Below are positions 31,775 through 39,623 of a stretch of DNA of 64,000 nt, piece after piece (the first letter of the stretch is position 1; every line of letters starts with the position of its first letter). The notes below the pieces were generated by a model. That model did not search any database, had not been told where the DNA came from, and saw only the letters and a program-made list of their open reading frames with translations. The stretch lies in the NCBI RefSeq assembly GCF_002197985.1, contig NZ_NBYK01000001.1:45267-109266 (forward strand). The letters are read 5' to 3'. The position numbers and the translations under genes were made by a program. The stretch is from Halopseudomonas aestusnigri (GTDB taxonomy: Bacteria; Pseudomonadota; Gammaproteobacteria; Pseudomonadales; Pseudomonadaceae).

Positions 31775-32073
31775 GCTTTGTCCTGTTTTTGCGCCTTGTC
31801 AAAGGCGGCTTTCTGTTCCGGGGTGGCTTCGGTCTGATACTTGGCCTTCCACTCGGCATAGGGCATGCCATAGACAGCTTCGCGTGCCTCATCCATGCTC
31901 AGTTCGATATCCATGTCGTCGGCGGCCGCCTTGTACCATTTGGACAGGCAGTTGCGGCAGAAACCGGCGAGGGTCATCAGGTCGATATTCTGCACGTCCT
32001 TGCGGTTGCGCAGATGGCTGACGAGGTTGCGGAAGGCAGCGGCTTCCAGTTCGAGACGCTCCTGCTTGGTCAT
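31771..32073 (-). CDS. DUF1244 family protein
   Basis: A 100-residue protein; the start at 32073 (MTKQERLELEAAAFRNLVSH) is chosen over an upstream extension. It carries the conserved DUF1244 block DLMTLAGFCRNCLSKWYKAA and YGMPYAEWKAKYQ. Two Cys spaced CRNC are conserved in the family and might bind a metal or act in redox chemistry; no function is established. It overlaps the HopJ gene and follows folX by 103 bases on the same strand. Confidence 0.8.
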   Translation of the reverse strand: MTKQERLELEAAAFRNLVSHLRNRKDVQNIDLMTLAGFCRNCLSKWYKAAADDMDIELSMDEAREAVYGMPYAEWKAKYQTEATPEQKAAFDKAQKQDKA

Positions 32074-32176
32074 GGTCGGGTTTCCTTCATGCAGCGATGG
32101 CGGAAGATGGCGCACCTTATTGGCACGCCGACTCTGAGCGCAAGGATAATTGCCAGCCGGCTATTGTCAATCAGCC

Positions 32177-32551
32177 TCAGTCGCGCGCGGCGCTGAGGGT
32201 GATGGAAACCGACTCGGCAAAACGCAGTGCATGCGGCTTGTCTACTTCAACCTCGGCGTAGCGCACCTGCTCGTGCTGCATGACGATGTCGAGCAGTTCC
32301 TGAGTCAGGCGTTCAAGCAGCGCAAAGCGATTGTCTTCGACATGCCGAATCATCGCCTTGGTGATGGTGCGATAATTCAGCGCCTGCTCGATCTGATTGA
32401 CGCTGACCGCATTGGCGGCCGGATAGAGGATGGTGGCGTTGATGAGGATATCCTGCTGATTGAGGATTTCCTCTTCCTTGATGCCGATATAGGTGCGCAG
32501 GCGCAGATCCTTGATGCGGATGCGGGCCATGCCCGGCGCGAGCTGGCTCAT
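32177..32551 (-). CDS. folX: Dihydroneopterin triphosphate 2'-epimerase
   Basis: A 124-residue FolB/FolX-fold enzyme that converts dihydroneopterin triphosphate to the monapterin epimer. Starts [40 protein letters not shown] contains the pterin-binding Glu, and [15 protein letters not shown] is typical of FolX in Pseudomonas. Placement beside folE and folM supports FolX over FolB. It starts two bases after the folE stop. Confidence 0.9.
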   Translation of the reverse strand: MSQLAPGMARIRIKDLRLRTYIGIKEEEILNQQDILINATILYPAANAVSVNQIEQALNYRTITKAMIRHVEDNRFALLERLTQELLDIVMQHEQVRYAEVEVDKPHALRFAESVSITLSAARD

Positions 32552-32553
32552 GG

Positions 32554-33117
32554 TCAGTTGCTCCGGCTGATCAGTTGCAGGAATTCCTGGCGGGTATTGA
32601 CCGACTCCCGGAAGGCACCCAGCATCACCGAGCTGTGCATCGACGAGTTCTGCTTCTCGACGCCGCGCATCATCATGCACATGTGCTTGGCCTCGATCAC
32701 TACTGCGACGCCCTTGGCATTGGTGACTTGTTGAACAGCCTCGGCGATCTGGCGGGTCAGGTTTTCCTGAATCTGCAGGCGACGGGCGAACATGTCGACG
32801 ATGCGCGCGACCTTGGACAGACCGATTACCTTGCCGGTCGGGATGTAGGCAACATGGGCCTTGCCGATGAACGGCAGCATATGGTGCTCGCACAGCGAGT
32901 ACAGCTCGATGTCCTTGACGATCACCATTTCGTCGTTGTCGGAGTCGAACAGCGCGCCGTTGACGATCTCGTCCAGCGACTGGTTATAGCCGTGGCAGAG
33001 AAACTGCATGGCCTTGGCGGCGCGCTCCGGTGTGCCCTTGAGGCCATCACGCTCCGGCTGCTCTCCAAGGTTGGTGAGGACGTCGAGGTAGTTTTTCGTC
33101 AGTTTTTCCAGGCTCAT
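32554..33117 (-). CDS. folE: GTP cyclohydrolase I
   Basis: First enzyme of the pterin pathway, GTP to dihydroneopterin triphosphate (187 residues). The zinc and catalytic segment [19 protein letters not shown] and the C-terminal [15 protein letters not shown] are intact. Pseudomonads often have more than one folE; this copy sits between folM and folX, so it likely feeds tetrahydromonapterin, the cofactor of phenylalanine hydroxylase. Confidence 0.95.
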   Translation of the reverse strand: MSLEKLTKNYLDVLTNLGEQPERDGLKGTPERAAKAMQFLCHGYNQSLDEIVNGALFDSDNDEMVIVKDIELYSLCEHHMLPFIGKAHVAYIPTGKVIGLSKVARIVDMFARRLQIQENLTRQIAEAVQQVTNAKGVAVVIEAKHMCMMMRGVEKQNSSMHSSVMLGAFRESVNTRQEFLQLISRSN

Positions 33118-33134
33118 GTCGTGGTCTCTTCGGC

Positions 33135-33848
33135 TTACTTGAGATGCCGGCCGCCGTTCAGTGGCAGGCAGCTTCCGGTGATATAGGGGTTATCCATCAG
33201 AAAGCGGATGGACTGGTAGACGACATCCGGACCGGGCTCGATGCCCAATGCCGATTTGCTCAGTGCGCGCGCGCGGTAGTCGGCATCGTCCTCGGGGTTG
33301 AACATGATCAGCGCCGGGGCAATGGCGTTGACCTTGACTGCAGGGGCCAGGCTGGCAGCAAAGGAGCGGGTCAGCCCTTCCAGGCCGGTCTTGGTGGCGC
33401 AATACCCGATATGGCGTGCGCTGCCCTTGCGGGTAACATCATCGCCAAGATGGATGATGTCAGCGGCTGCGCCGGGAACAAACAGATTGCGGCATTGCTG
33501 ATTGATCAGGTAGGGCGCCTGCATATGCACCATGAACATCTGCTGCAGGGCGCTGGCACCCTCGCTGTCGTCCAGCCACAACGACGCGTTGTGGATGATG
33601 GCGCGCAGGCGCGGGGCGCGATCCTGCAGCTCGTCGATGAAGCGCTGTATGCCGTCGGCCGTCGAAAAGTCTGCCAGCATCACCTCAAGGGCTTCGGGCA
33701 AAGCCGAGCGCGGCTGGCGACAGGTAATGATGATCCGGTAGCCGTCGGCGACAAAGCGTTCGGCACAATGCAGACCAATTCGCCGGGCGCCACCGGTGAT
33801 CAGGATGGTATCGGGCGCCTGCGGTGTGTTCGGCAAACGGCTCTGCAT
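33135..33848 (-). CDS. folM: Dihydromonapterin reductase
   Basis: Short-chain dehydrogenase (237 residues) reducing dihydromonapterin with NADPH. Cofactor motif [19 protein letters not shown] near residue 15; catalytic Tyr and Lys in [16 protein letters not shown]. The ending [20 protein letters not shown] is typical. First gene of folM-folE-folX-DUF1244-HopJ, divergent from the litR-like gene across 171 bases containing phased GTAC repeats. Confidence 0.92.
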   Translation of the reverse strand: MQSRLPNTPQAPDTILITGGARRIGLHCAERFVADGYRIIITCRQPRSALPEALEVMLADFSTADGIQRFIDELQDRAPRLRAIIHNASLWLDDSEGASALQQMFMVHMQAPYLINQQCRNLFVPGAAADIIHLGDDVTRKGSARHIGYCATKTGLEGLTRSFAASLAPAVKVNAIAPALIMFNPEDDADYRARALSKSALGIEPGPDVVYQSIRFLMDNPYITGSCLPLNGGRHLK

Positions 33849-33932
33849 GGGTTAGGATCCTCGGTGCGCAGCGAGTAAGGCGCATCTGGTTCGATTCGAG
33901 GTGAGGATCTTAGCACGCTCTTGTGCGTTGGT

Positions 33933-33991
33933 CGTACAACTTGATGTAACAATTCGGTACCTGGTGGCTGTTCGTGTACAATACTGGTACA
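33933..33991. promoter_or_regulatory. Phased GTAC-type repeats between folM and litR-like gene
   Basis: Five related hexamers: CGTACA (33933), TGTAAC (33945), GGTACC (33956), TGTACA (33975) and GGTACA (33986), with start-to-start spacings 12, 11, 19 and 11. A -10-like TACAAT (33977-33982) for the litR-like gene lies inside the fourth, with a weak TTCGGT (33953-33958) 18 bases upstream. On the other strand TAAGAT (33912-33907) could be the folM -10. CarH/LitR proteins bind tandem repeats of 11-base period, so this is a good candidate operator for autoregulation and for control of the pterin operon. Confidence 0.5.
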
Positions 33992-34019
33992 AGTTGTCCT
34001 ACCAGACCCTCGGATCGCG

Positions 34020-34964
34020 ATGGCGACCTCCCATGGACATGACGCGATGAATGAAGCAGCTGACGGCGAACAGCCAATGGCCCTCGAAACCCTTTACCCG
34101 ATCCGTGAAGTTGCGCGGCTGACGGGTGTCAATCCTATCACGCTGCGGGCCTGGGAGCGCCGCTACGGGCTGCTGGTGCCGCACCGTACTGACAGCGGCC
34201 ATCGGCTTTACTCGCAAAGAGACATTGAGCGTGTCCGCTCTATCACCAATTGGATAGCCAAGGGCGTTGCGGTCAGCAAGGTTGGCTCGATCATTGACCG
34301 CGGGGAAGCTGATGCGCCAGGCCCGGAGGTGACGCCGGCGGTATCGACAGCGCTGGAGCAGTGGCAGGAACGCCTTGAGGAGACGCTGCAGGCTTTCGAT
34401 CTGACCCTGCTCGAACGTCGCTATGAGCAGTTGCTGGCCGCCATGCCGATGGCGTCAGCGCTCAACGGTGTGCTGTTGCCGCTGCAGCAGCGACAGCGCC
34501 GGGGCAGTGCCGAGGCAGTGCTGCTGGACGGGTTGTTGCGTGGGCGGCTGTTGCAGAGGTGCGCCCATCGGGAGCCGGGGCGGTCGCTTGTGTTGCTGGT
34601 CAACCTGCAGGGTGCCGAGGTCGAAATGGAGGCCCTGGCGATGGCCGCTCTGCTTGTCGAGGCACAGGTAAACGTGGGCTTTCTCCCGACGCTGCCGGAC
34701 ACCGCCAGTCTGTTGCAGGCAACAGCGCGTGCGGGTTGCAGGATCCTGGTGCTGTTCAGCGAGGCACCACTGGACTCTGCACTGCTGCAGCGTCAGCTGT
34801 TATTGCTGAATCAGCATCTGGAGTGCGAGATGGCGCTGGCTGGTGGGTGTTGCGCGCTGCAGGCCGAAGCGTTCGCCGCAGCCGGTATGCACAGTCTGGG
34901 AGGGATGGATCGGGAGTTGGGTAGCCGTCTGCAGCTGCTGCTGTCGGGACACTTTGACAGCTGA
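34020..34964 (+). CDS. MerR family regulator, LitR-like without cobalamin motifs
   Basis: A 314-residue MerR-type regulator. The winged-helix domain is at residues about 25-95 (YPIREVARLTGVNPITLRAW, ERRYGLLVPHRTDSGHRLYS). The rest has the size and layout of a CarH/LitR light sensor (helical bundle, then Rossmann-like domain), but the signatures for adenosylcobalamin binding, Trp-x9-Glu-His in the bundle and the DxHxxG loop, are absent. This fits class II LitR proteins of Pseudomonas, which act with a short LOV protein. The next gene, convergent and five bases away, encodes one. No clear Shine-Dalgarno; later ATGs (34047, 34077) are possible starts. Confidence 0.8.
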   Translation: MATSHGHDAMNEAADGEQPMALETLYPIREVARLTGVNPITLRAWERRYGLLVPHRTDSGHRLYSQRDIERVRSITNWIAKGVAVSKVGSIIDRGEADAPGPEVTPAVSTALEQWQERLEETLQAFDLTLLERRYEQLLAAMPMASALNGVLLPLQQRQRRGSAEAVLLDGLLRGRLLQRCAHREPGRSLVLLVNLQGAEVEMEALAMAALLVEAQVNVGFLPTLPDTASLLQATARAGCRILVLFSEAPLDSALLQRQLLLLNQHLECEMALAGGCCALQAEAFAAAGMHSLGGMDRELGSRLQLLLSGHFDS

Positions 34965-34969
34965 CCGGC

Positions 34970-35401
34970 TCAGGTTGCCGCGCGCAGGGCGTCAAGTTCC
35001 TGTTCCAGTTCCTTGACCCGGCGCTCCGCTTCTACCCTTGCCGTTACGTCCTTCTGGATGCCGATGAAGTAGGTCAGCTGATCGGCGTCATTGAGCACGG
35101 GCGTCACGGACAGTTCATTCCAGAACAGGCTTCCGTCCTTACGGTAGTTGCGCAATGTCACCCGGCAGGGGCGTCCCGCGCTGATGGCGTCGCGCATCTG
35201 GTGCAGAGCCTCCTGATCGCGATCATCACCCTGCAGAAACCGGCAGTCCTGGTAGAGGATCTCGTCGGCACTATAGCCGGTAAGCGCCTCAAAGGCCGGA
35301 TTCACGTAGATAAGGATGTTGTCGTCTCCTTCCTTCTCGGCAACGACGATGCCGTCGTTGGAGGCGTTGACGACGAGCTGCAGTAGCTTCGCGTTGATCA
35401 T
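34970..35401 (-). CDS. Short LOV blue-light photoreceptor
   Basis: A 143-residue single LOV domain with short N- and C-terminal helices, very close in layout to PpSB1-LOV of P. putida. The flavin-adduct Cys is Cys53 in LYQDCRFLQGDDRDQ; the signalling Gln is Gln116 in YFIGIQKDV; FMN-contacting Asn/Arg occur in RNYRKDGSLFWNELSVTPV. Arg61 is kept, but residue 66 is Leu where PpSB1-LOV has a phosphate-contacting Arg, which predicts quicker dark recovery. There is no attached output domain, so it must signal through a partner, most likely the neighbouring LitR-like regulator. Confidence 0.88.
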   Translation of the reverse strand: MINAKLLQLVVNASNDGIVVAEKEGDDNILIYVNPAFEALTGYSADEILYQDCRFLQGDDRDQEALHQMRDAISAGRPCRVTLRNYRKDGSLFWNELSVTPVLNDADQLTYFIGIQKDVTARVEAERRVKELEQELDALRAAT

Positions 35402-35543
35402 GCGGTATCCGTCCGGGTTGCGTGTTGGCCCATTCTATAGCAAGGTCCGGGGCTGTCCAGCGGCAGCATAGGGCCGCCACTACTCTGTTTGTCTGTCTCG
35501 GGCATAATGCGGCATCGAAATAATGGTTGGGGGATTGGGAATC

Positions 35544-35996
35544 ATGCATCTGGTGATCATCAGCGGTTCGGTATTCGGGACCGCGAATCTGGTAGCGGAC
35601 GAAGCGCAGACTCTGCTGGGCAATGCCGGTGTGCAAGTCAGTCGTCTGCAGCCGCTGACATTGGACGCCCTGCTGGCGCTGGCCCCGGATGCACTGCTGG
35701 TATGCACCTCAACCACGGGAATGGGTGAATTGCCTGACGCCCTGGTGCCGCTGTTTCACGAAATGCGTGACCGCTTCCCGCTGCTGAACGGCAAGCCGTT
35801 TGGCGTGATCGCGCTCGGTGATTCGGCTTACGGCGATACCTTCTGTATGGCAGGTGAGCAGTTCCGCGAGCTGCTGCTGGAGCTGCAGGCCAGCGAGGCG
35901 CTGGCGATGCTGCAGCTGGATGCCAGCGAAACCGTGACCCCGGAAACCGACGCCGAGCCCTGGCTGCAGGAGTTTGCTGCGTTGCTGCGTGGCTGA
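35544..35996 (+). CDS. Flavodoxin family protein, MioC-like
   Basis: A 150-residue FMN-binding flavodoxin-fold protein. Phosphate loop SGSVFGTANLVADEA near residue 8; second loop CTSTTGMGELPDALVPLF; third GVIALGDSAYGDTFCMAG. It is an electron carrier by family; MioC supports biotin synthase in vitro in E. coli, and bioB is present in this window but not adjacent. ATG 35544 is preferred over an upstream GTG-like start. Its end is four bases from the convergent Crp/Fnr gene. Confidence 0.85.
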   Translation: MHLVIISGSVFGTANLVADEAQTLLGNAGVQVSRLQPLTLDALLALAPDALLVCTSTTGMGELPDALVPLFHEMRDRFPLLNGKPFGVIALGDSAYGDTFCMAGEQFRELLLELQASEALAMLQLDASETVTPETDAEPWLQEFAALLRG

Positions 35997-35999
35997 GCG

Positions 36000-36758
36000 T
36001 CAGTCCTCACTGGGCAGCGGAGCGCCGCTGGCCAGCTGCGTCAGTGCGTCTTCGTCCAGCAGAATGATCTGACCGTACTGAATCTTCAGCCAGCCAAGGC
36101 TTTCCAGTCGCTTGAGCAGCTTGTTGATGCTCTGGCGTGAGCTGTTGAGCATCTGGCCGAGCGACTCCTGTGACAGCTGCACACAGGGGCGCCGCCCTTC
36201 GTCGTCGGTCTGTCCATAGTTGTGCGCGTGCATCAGCAGGCGCTTGGCCAGCCGTGAGGACAGGGGCAGCAGGGCGCTATCCTCGAGCATCGCAAAGGAA
36301 ATGCGAATGCGCCGGCAGAGAATGCGCATGAACATCGGATACAGTTCAGGCCGCCGCTCCAGCATTTGATGAAAGGCCGGGCGGGGAATCATCAGCAGCT
36401 CGGTCGGGCCGATGGCGACGGTATCATGTGAGCGCGGCAGGCCATCGAACAGCGAGATTTCTCCGAACCAGCTACCGGGGCTCAGAATCGCCAGAATTGC
36501 CTCACGGCCGTCCTGACCGATATTGCTGATTCGGGTGCTGCCACTGATCACGCCGTAAAGCCCATCGGGCTGGTCGTCCTTGGCGTAGACAAACTCGCCA
36601 TCCTGGAGGGTGCGTATGCGAGCCAGCGCCAACAGTTCGTCCAAGACGTCCTGGGGCAATTCTCCAAACCAGCGATTCTGCTGCAACAGCTTGGCCAGCT
36701 GCGGGTTGTTGCCCATCTCGGACACTGTAATGTGTTTGACAGTCCGCTTTGCCGTCAC
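36000..36758 (-). CDS. Crp/Fnr family transcriptional regulator
   Basis: A 252-residue regulator. The cyclic-nucleotide-like sensor domain is at residues about 30-145 (GEFVYAKDDQPDGLYGVISG, SPGSWFGEISLFDGLPRSHD); the helix-turn-helix is CVQLSQESLGQMLNSSRQSI followed by NKLLKRLESLGW. It lacks the N-terminal Cys cluster of Fnr, so it does not sense oxygen by an iron-sulfur centre. The GTG start at 36758 has GGAG eight bases upstream; ATG 36716 is an alternative. Divergent from the aldolase-like gene, which it may control. Confidence 0.85.
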   Translation of the reverse strand: MTAKRTVKHITVSEMGNNPQLAKLLQQNRWFGELPQDVLDELLALARIRTLQDGEFVYAKDDQPDGLYGVISGSTRISNIGQDGREAILAILSPGSWFGEISLFDGLPRSHDTVAIGPTELLMIPRPAFHQMLERRPELYPMFMRILCRRIRISFAMLEDSALLPLSSRLAKRLLMHAHNYGQTDDEGRRPCVQLSQESLGQMLNSSRQSINKLLKRLESLGWLKIQYGQIILLDEDALTQLASGAPLPSED

Positions 36759-36881
36759 CGTCTAGACTCCACTGATACTGAACGTCCCACAGTATGCCGC
36801 ACGAGCGCTGGGGATGTCCTGTAGCGTCAGCCGCCTGTGCGGGCCCGATTACATTATTCCAACAATAGAGGATTACTCCCC

Positions 36882-37655
36882 ATGAATGCAGTGCATGCTC
36901 TGTCCGATATCAGCCTGAAGAACAAGGTCAGCGCCGAGGAGTGGCAGGTACGTGTCGAGTTGGCTGCGGCTTACCGCCTGATTGCCATGTTCGGCTGGGA
37001 TGATCTGGTCTTCACCCATATCTCTGCCAAGATTCCGGGCACTGAACATTTCCTGATCAACCCCTATGGCCTGATGTTTGAAGAGGTTACCGCGTCGAAT
37101 CTGGTCAAGATCGACCTGCAGGGCAACAAGATTGAAGACTCGCCCTACAACGTCAACCCGGCCGGCTTCACCATCCACAGCGCCATTCACGAGGTCCGCC
37201 ACGATGCCAACTGCGTGATGCATACGCATACCGCAGCCGGTATTGCCGTATCTGCTCAGAAGGACGGTATTCTGCCGATCTCTCAGCAGTCGATCTTTGT
37301 GCTCAGCAGCCTGGCCTATCACGACTATGAAGGGGTGGCCCTTAATGACGAAGAAAAGCCGCGCCTGCAGGCACATCTGGGTCGCGCCAACAATCTGGTG
37401 CTGCGCAATCATGGTCTGCTGACCTGCGGCAAGTCGGTCGCTGATGCCTTCCTGACCATGTATACCCTGCAGCGCTGCTGCGAAATCCAGGTGCGCGCCC
37501 AGGCGCAGAATGCCGAGCTGATTCCGATTCCGCAGTCGATTCTGGACGGTGCTGTCGCCTCCATGAAGAAAGTGACCAATGGCGCGGGTGCAGGCATCGC
37601 ATGGCCGGCGCTGCTGCGCAAGCTGGATCGTGTCAATCCGGGCTACGATGCCTGA
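36882..37655 (+). CDS. Class II aldolase/adducin family protein
   Basis: A 257-residue zinc-dependent aldolase fold. The metal-binding His pair MHTHTAAGIAVSAQ and a third His in NNLVLRNHGLLTCGKSVADA are present; the substrate-phosphate region lies in TNVF-like FTHISAKIPGTEHFLINPYG. Members include L-fuculose-phosphate aldolase and adducin-like proteins; the substrate is not identifiable. The start at 36882 begins MNAVHALSDISLKNKVSAEEW. Three bases from the alpha/beta hydrolase gene, so probably a two-gene operon. Confidence 0.85.
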   Translation: MNAVHALSDISLKNKVSAEEWQVRVELAAAYRLIAMFGWDDLVFTHISAKIPGTEHFLINPYGLMFEEVTASNLVKIDLQGNKIEDSPYNVNPAGFTIHSAIHEVRHDANCVMHTHTAAGIAVSAQKDGILPISQQSIFVLSSLAYHDYEGVALNDEEKPRLQAHLGRANNLVLRNHGLLTCGKSVADAFLTMYTLQRCCEIQVRAQAQNAELIPIPQSILDGAVASMKKVTNGAGAGIAWPALLRKLDRVNPGYDA

Positions 37656-37658
37656 GCC

Positions 37659-38561
37659 GTGTCTGTTACCGGCATTGCCCTGGACGACTGGGTCGCTCAG
37701 GGGAAGGTATTCCGTTATCGCGGGCACCAGATTCGCTGGTGGGAAGCAGGGGCGGGTGAGCCGCTCCTGCTGATCCATGGATTCCCCTCCGGCTCCTGGG
37801 ACTGGCATTACCTCTGGCAGGCGCTTGCCGAACGCTATCGGGTGATCGCGCTGGACATGATTGGCTTTGCCTTTTCCGACAAGCCGCAACATTACCCCTA
37901 CAGTTTGCTGGACCAGGCCGACCTGCAGCAGGCGCTGATGGCGTCACTCGACATCGCCGAGTACCACGTGCTGGCGCACGATTATGGTGACAGTGTCGCC
38001 CAGGAGTTGCTGGCGCGGCACGAGCAGGGGGCGGGTTTTTTACGTTCGCTGTGTTTTCTCAACGGTGGGTTATTTCCCGAGACCCATCACCCTGTGTTGT
38101 TGCAGAAGCTGTTGATGAGTCCGATCGGTTCCTTGATCGGGCGTCTCTACAGCCGGGAGCGGATGGCACGCACCTTCGGCAAGGTGTTTGGGCCGCAAAC
38201 CCAGCCGGATGATCGCGAGCTGGATGCCTTCTGGCGCATGATCGAGTTCAATCGCGGCCCTCGCGTCATGCATCTGCTGATTCGCTATATCGCCGAGCGG
38301 CGGGTCAATCGCGACCGCTGGCTTGCTGCCATGCAGCGGACCCGGGTGCCATTGCGGGTGATTGACGGTGCGGTTGATCCGGTATCGGGCGCGCACATGG
38401 TGGGACGCTATCGGCAGCTGATTCCGAACCCGGACACCGTGTTGCTGCCGCATATCGGCCACTACCCGCAGGTCGAGGCGCCGGAGCAGGTTTTGCAGCA
38501 CTATCTGGCGTTTCGCGATCAGCGTGTGAGTGTGACTGCACGAGCAACGACCCCGGCCTGA
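37659..38561 (+). CDS. Alpha/beta hydrolase, haloalkane dehalogenase/epoxide hydrolase type
   Basis: A 300-residue alpha/beta hydrolase with an Asp nucleophile: Asp108 in LAHDYGDSVAQ, oxyanion HGFPSGSWDW at residue 40, acid in DGAVDPVSG and His in PHIGHYPQVEAPE. The Asp nucleophile places it with dehalogenases and epoxide hydrolases rather than esterases. Haloalkane dehalogenases have Trp after the Asp (HDWG) to bind halide; here it is Tyr, so dehalogenation is doubtful. GTG start; its TGA lies in the loop of a 10-bp hairpin. Confidence 0.82.
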   Translation: MSVTGIALDDWVAQGKVFRYRGHQIRWWEAGAGEPLLLIHGFPSGSWDWHYLWQALAERYRVIALDMIGFAFSDKPQHYPYSLLDQADLQQALMASLDIAEYHVLAHDYGDSVAQELLARHEQGAGFLRSLCFLNGGLFPETHHPVLLQKLLMSPIGSLIGRLYSRERMARTFGKVFGPQTQPDDRELDAFWRMIEFNRGPRVMHLLIRYIAERRVNRDRWLAAMQRTRVPLRVIDGAVDPVSGAHMVGRYRQLIPNPDTVLLPHIGHYPQVEAPEQVLQHYLAFRDQRVSVTARATTPA

Positions 38562-38571
38562 GCCGGGGTCG
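38548..38571. terminator. Hairpin with hydrolase stop codon in its loop
   Basis: A perfect 10-bp stem, CGACCCCGGC (38548-38557) with GCCGGGGTCG (38562-38571). The loop CTGA contains the stop (38559-38561). It is followed by TTATATT and lies seven bases from the convergent yaaA stop, so it can serve both genes. Confidence 0.65.
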
Positions 38572-38577
38572 TTATAT

Positions 38578-39354
38578 TCAGGCCTGCTCGTCGCGCAGGA
38601 ACACCAGCTGGTTTTCGCTGCTGCAAGCTGGGTCGAAACGGTAGCCGTCCAGATTGAAATCCTTCAGGCCTTCAGGATCCTGCAGCCGCTCTTTGATGAC
38701 ATAGCGGGCCATCAGCCCACGGGCCTTCTTGGCGTAGAAACTGATGATCTTGTACTGGCCGTTCTTCTGGTCCTTGAACACCGTATCAATGATGCGCGCG
38801 TTCAGGGCTTTGGGCTTGACCGCGCCGAAGTACTCCTGCGAGGCCAGGTTGAGCAGTACCTGATCGCCCTGTGCGGCCAGATCCTCGTTCAGCCACTGGC
38901 TGATGCGCTCGCCCCAGAAGGCGTACAGATCCTTGCCCCGCGCGTTGGCCAGCTTGGTGCCCATTTCCAGGCGGTAGGGCTGCATCAGGTCGAGCGGGCG
39001 CAGCAGGCCATAGAGGCCGGACAGCATACGCAGGTGCTGCTGGGCGAAGGCAAAGTCATCGGCCGAGAAATCTTCCGCGTTGAGTCCTGTGTAGACATCG
39101 CCCTTGAACGCCAGCAACGCCTGCTTGGCGTTGTTTGGCGTGCTCTCGCGCTCCCAGCTGCCGTAGCGGGCAACGTTGAGACTGGCCAGCTTGTCCGACA
39201 GGGACATCAGTTTGGCGATCTCCTGCGGCGACTTTTCACGCAGCACGTCGATCAGCTCGACGCTGTGCTCGACAAAGCGCGGCTGGGTGTTCTGTTCGAT
39301 CACCGGGGGCGTGTCGTAATCAAGGGTCTTGGCGGGGGAAATCACCATCAGCAT
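38578..39354 (-). CDS. yaaA: Peroxide stress protein YaaA
   Basis: A 258-residue member of the YaaA family (formerly DUF328), which limits free intracellular iron and DNA damage during peroxide stress. Start [17 protein letters not shown]; family blocks [39 protein letters not shown] and [17 protein letters not shown]. Monocistronic. Confidence 0.93.
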   Translation of the reverse strand: MLMVISPAKTLDYDTPPVIEQNTQPRFVEHSVELIDVLREKSPQEIAKLMSLSDKLASLNVARYGSWERESTPNNAKQALLAFKGDVYTGLNAEDFSADDFAFAQQHLRMLSGLYGLLRPLDLMQPYRLEMGTKLANARGKDLYAFWGERISQWLNEDLAAQGDQVLLNLASQEYFGAVKPKALNARIIDTVFKDQKNGQYKIISFYAKKARGLMARYVIKERLQDPEGLKDFNLDGYRFDPACSSENQLVFLRDEQA

Positions 39355-39465
39355 GGGCGTACTCCTGTCAGCTTTAGCCGTGGATTATGCCGCAAACCTG
39401 CGCCGCGATGGGTAATGGGTTGGATAGAGATGGGCTATTGGGCTTCGCCGCTTTGCGGCTTCGCA

Positions 39466-39606
39466 GCTGCAAGCTACAAGCTACAAGCTACAAGCGAAAC
39501 CGGGGTGAGCCATTGGATACGTTGAGGTTTCTCGATTTATGAAAAACCCGCGTGATCTGACACCACGCGGGTTTTTCTTGCCGCTTGAAGCTTATGGCTT
39601 GCAGCT
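39466..39606. repeat. Heptamer-armed intergenic repeat element (copy D)
   Basis: Left arm of four regular units (GCTGCAA then GCTACAA three times) at 39466-39493; right arm of inverted units (CTTGCCG CTTGAAG CTTATGG CTTGCAG) at about 39577-39604. Between them is the strong terminator hairpin with the AAAAACCCGCG core shared with copies A and F. It occupies most of the yaaA-phoH gap. Confidence 0.75.
39542..39576. terminator. Bidirectional intrinsic terminator inside repeat copy D
   Basis: A perfect 13-bp stem, AAAAACCCGCGTG (39542-39554) with CACGCGGGTTTTT (39564-39576), loop of nine. A- and T-tracts on both sides make it active in both directions. It lies downstream of the minus-strand phoH-like gene. 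Confidence 0.85.
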
Positions 39607-39623
39607 ACCGGCCAAAGGCCGGT
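39607..39623 (-). other. Hairpin starting at the phoH stop codon
   Basis: ACCGGCC (39607-39613) pairs with GGCCGGT (39617-39623), loop AAA. Its first transcribed base is the last base of the stop codon. It sits between the gene and the terminator at 39542-39576. Confidence 0.45.
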
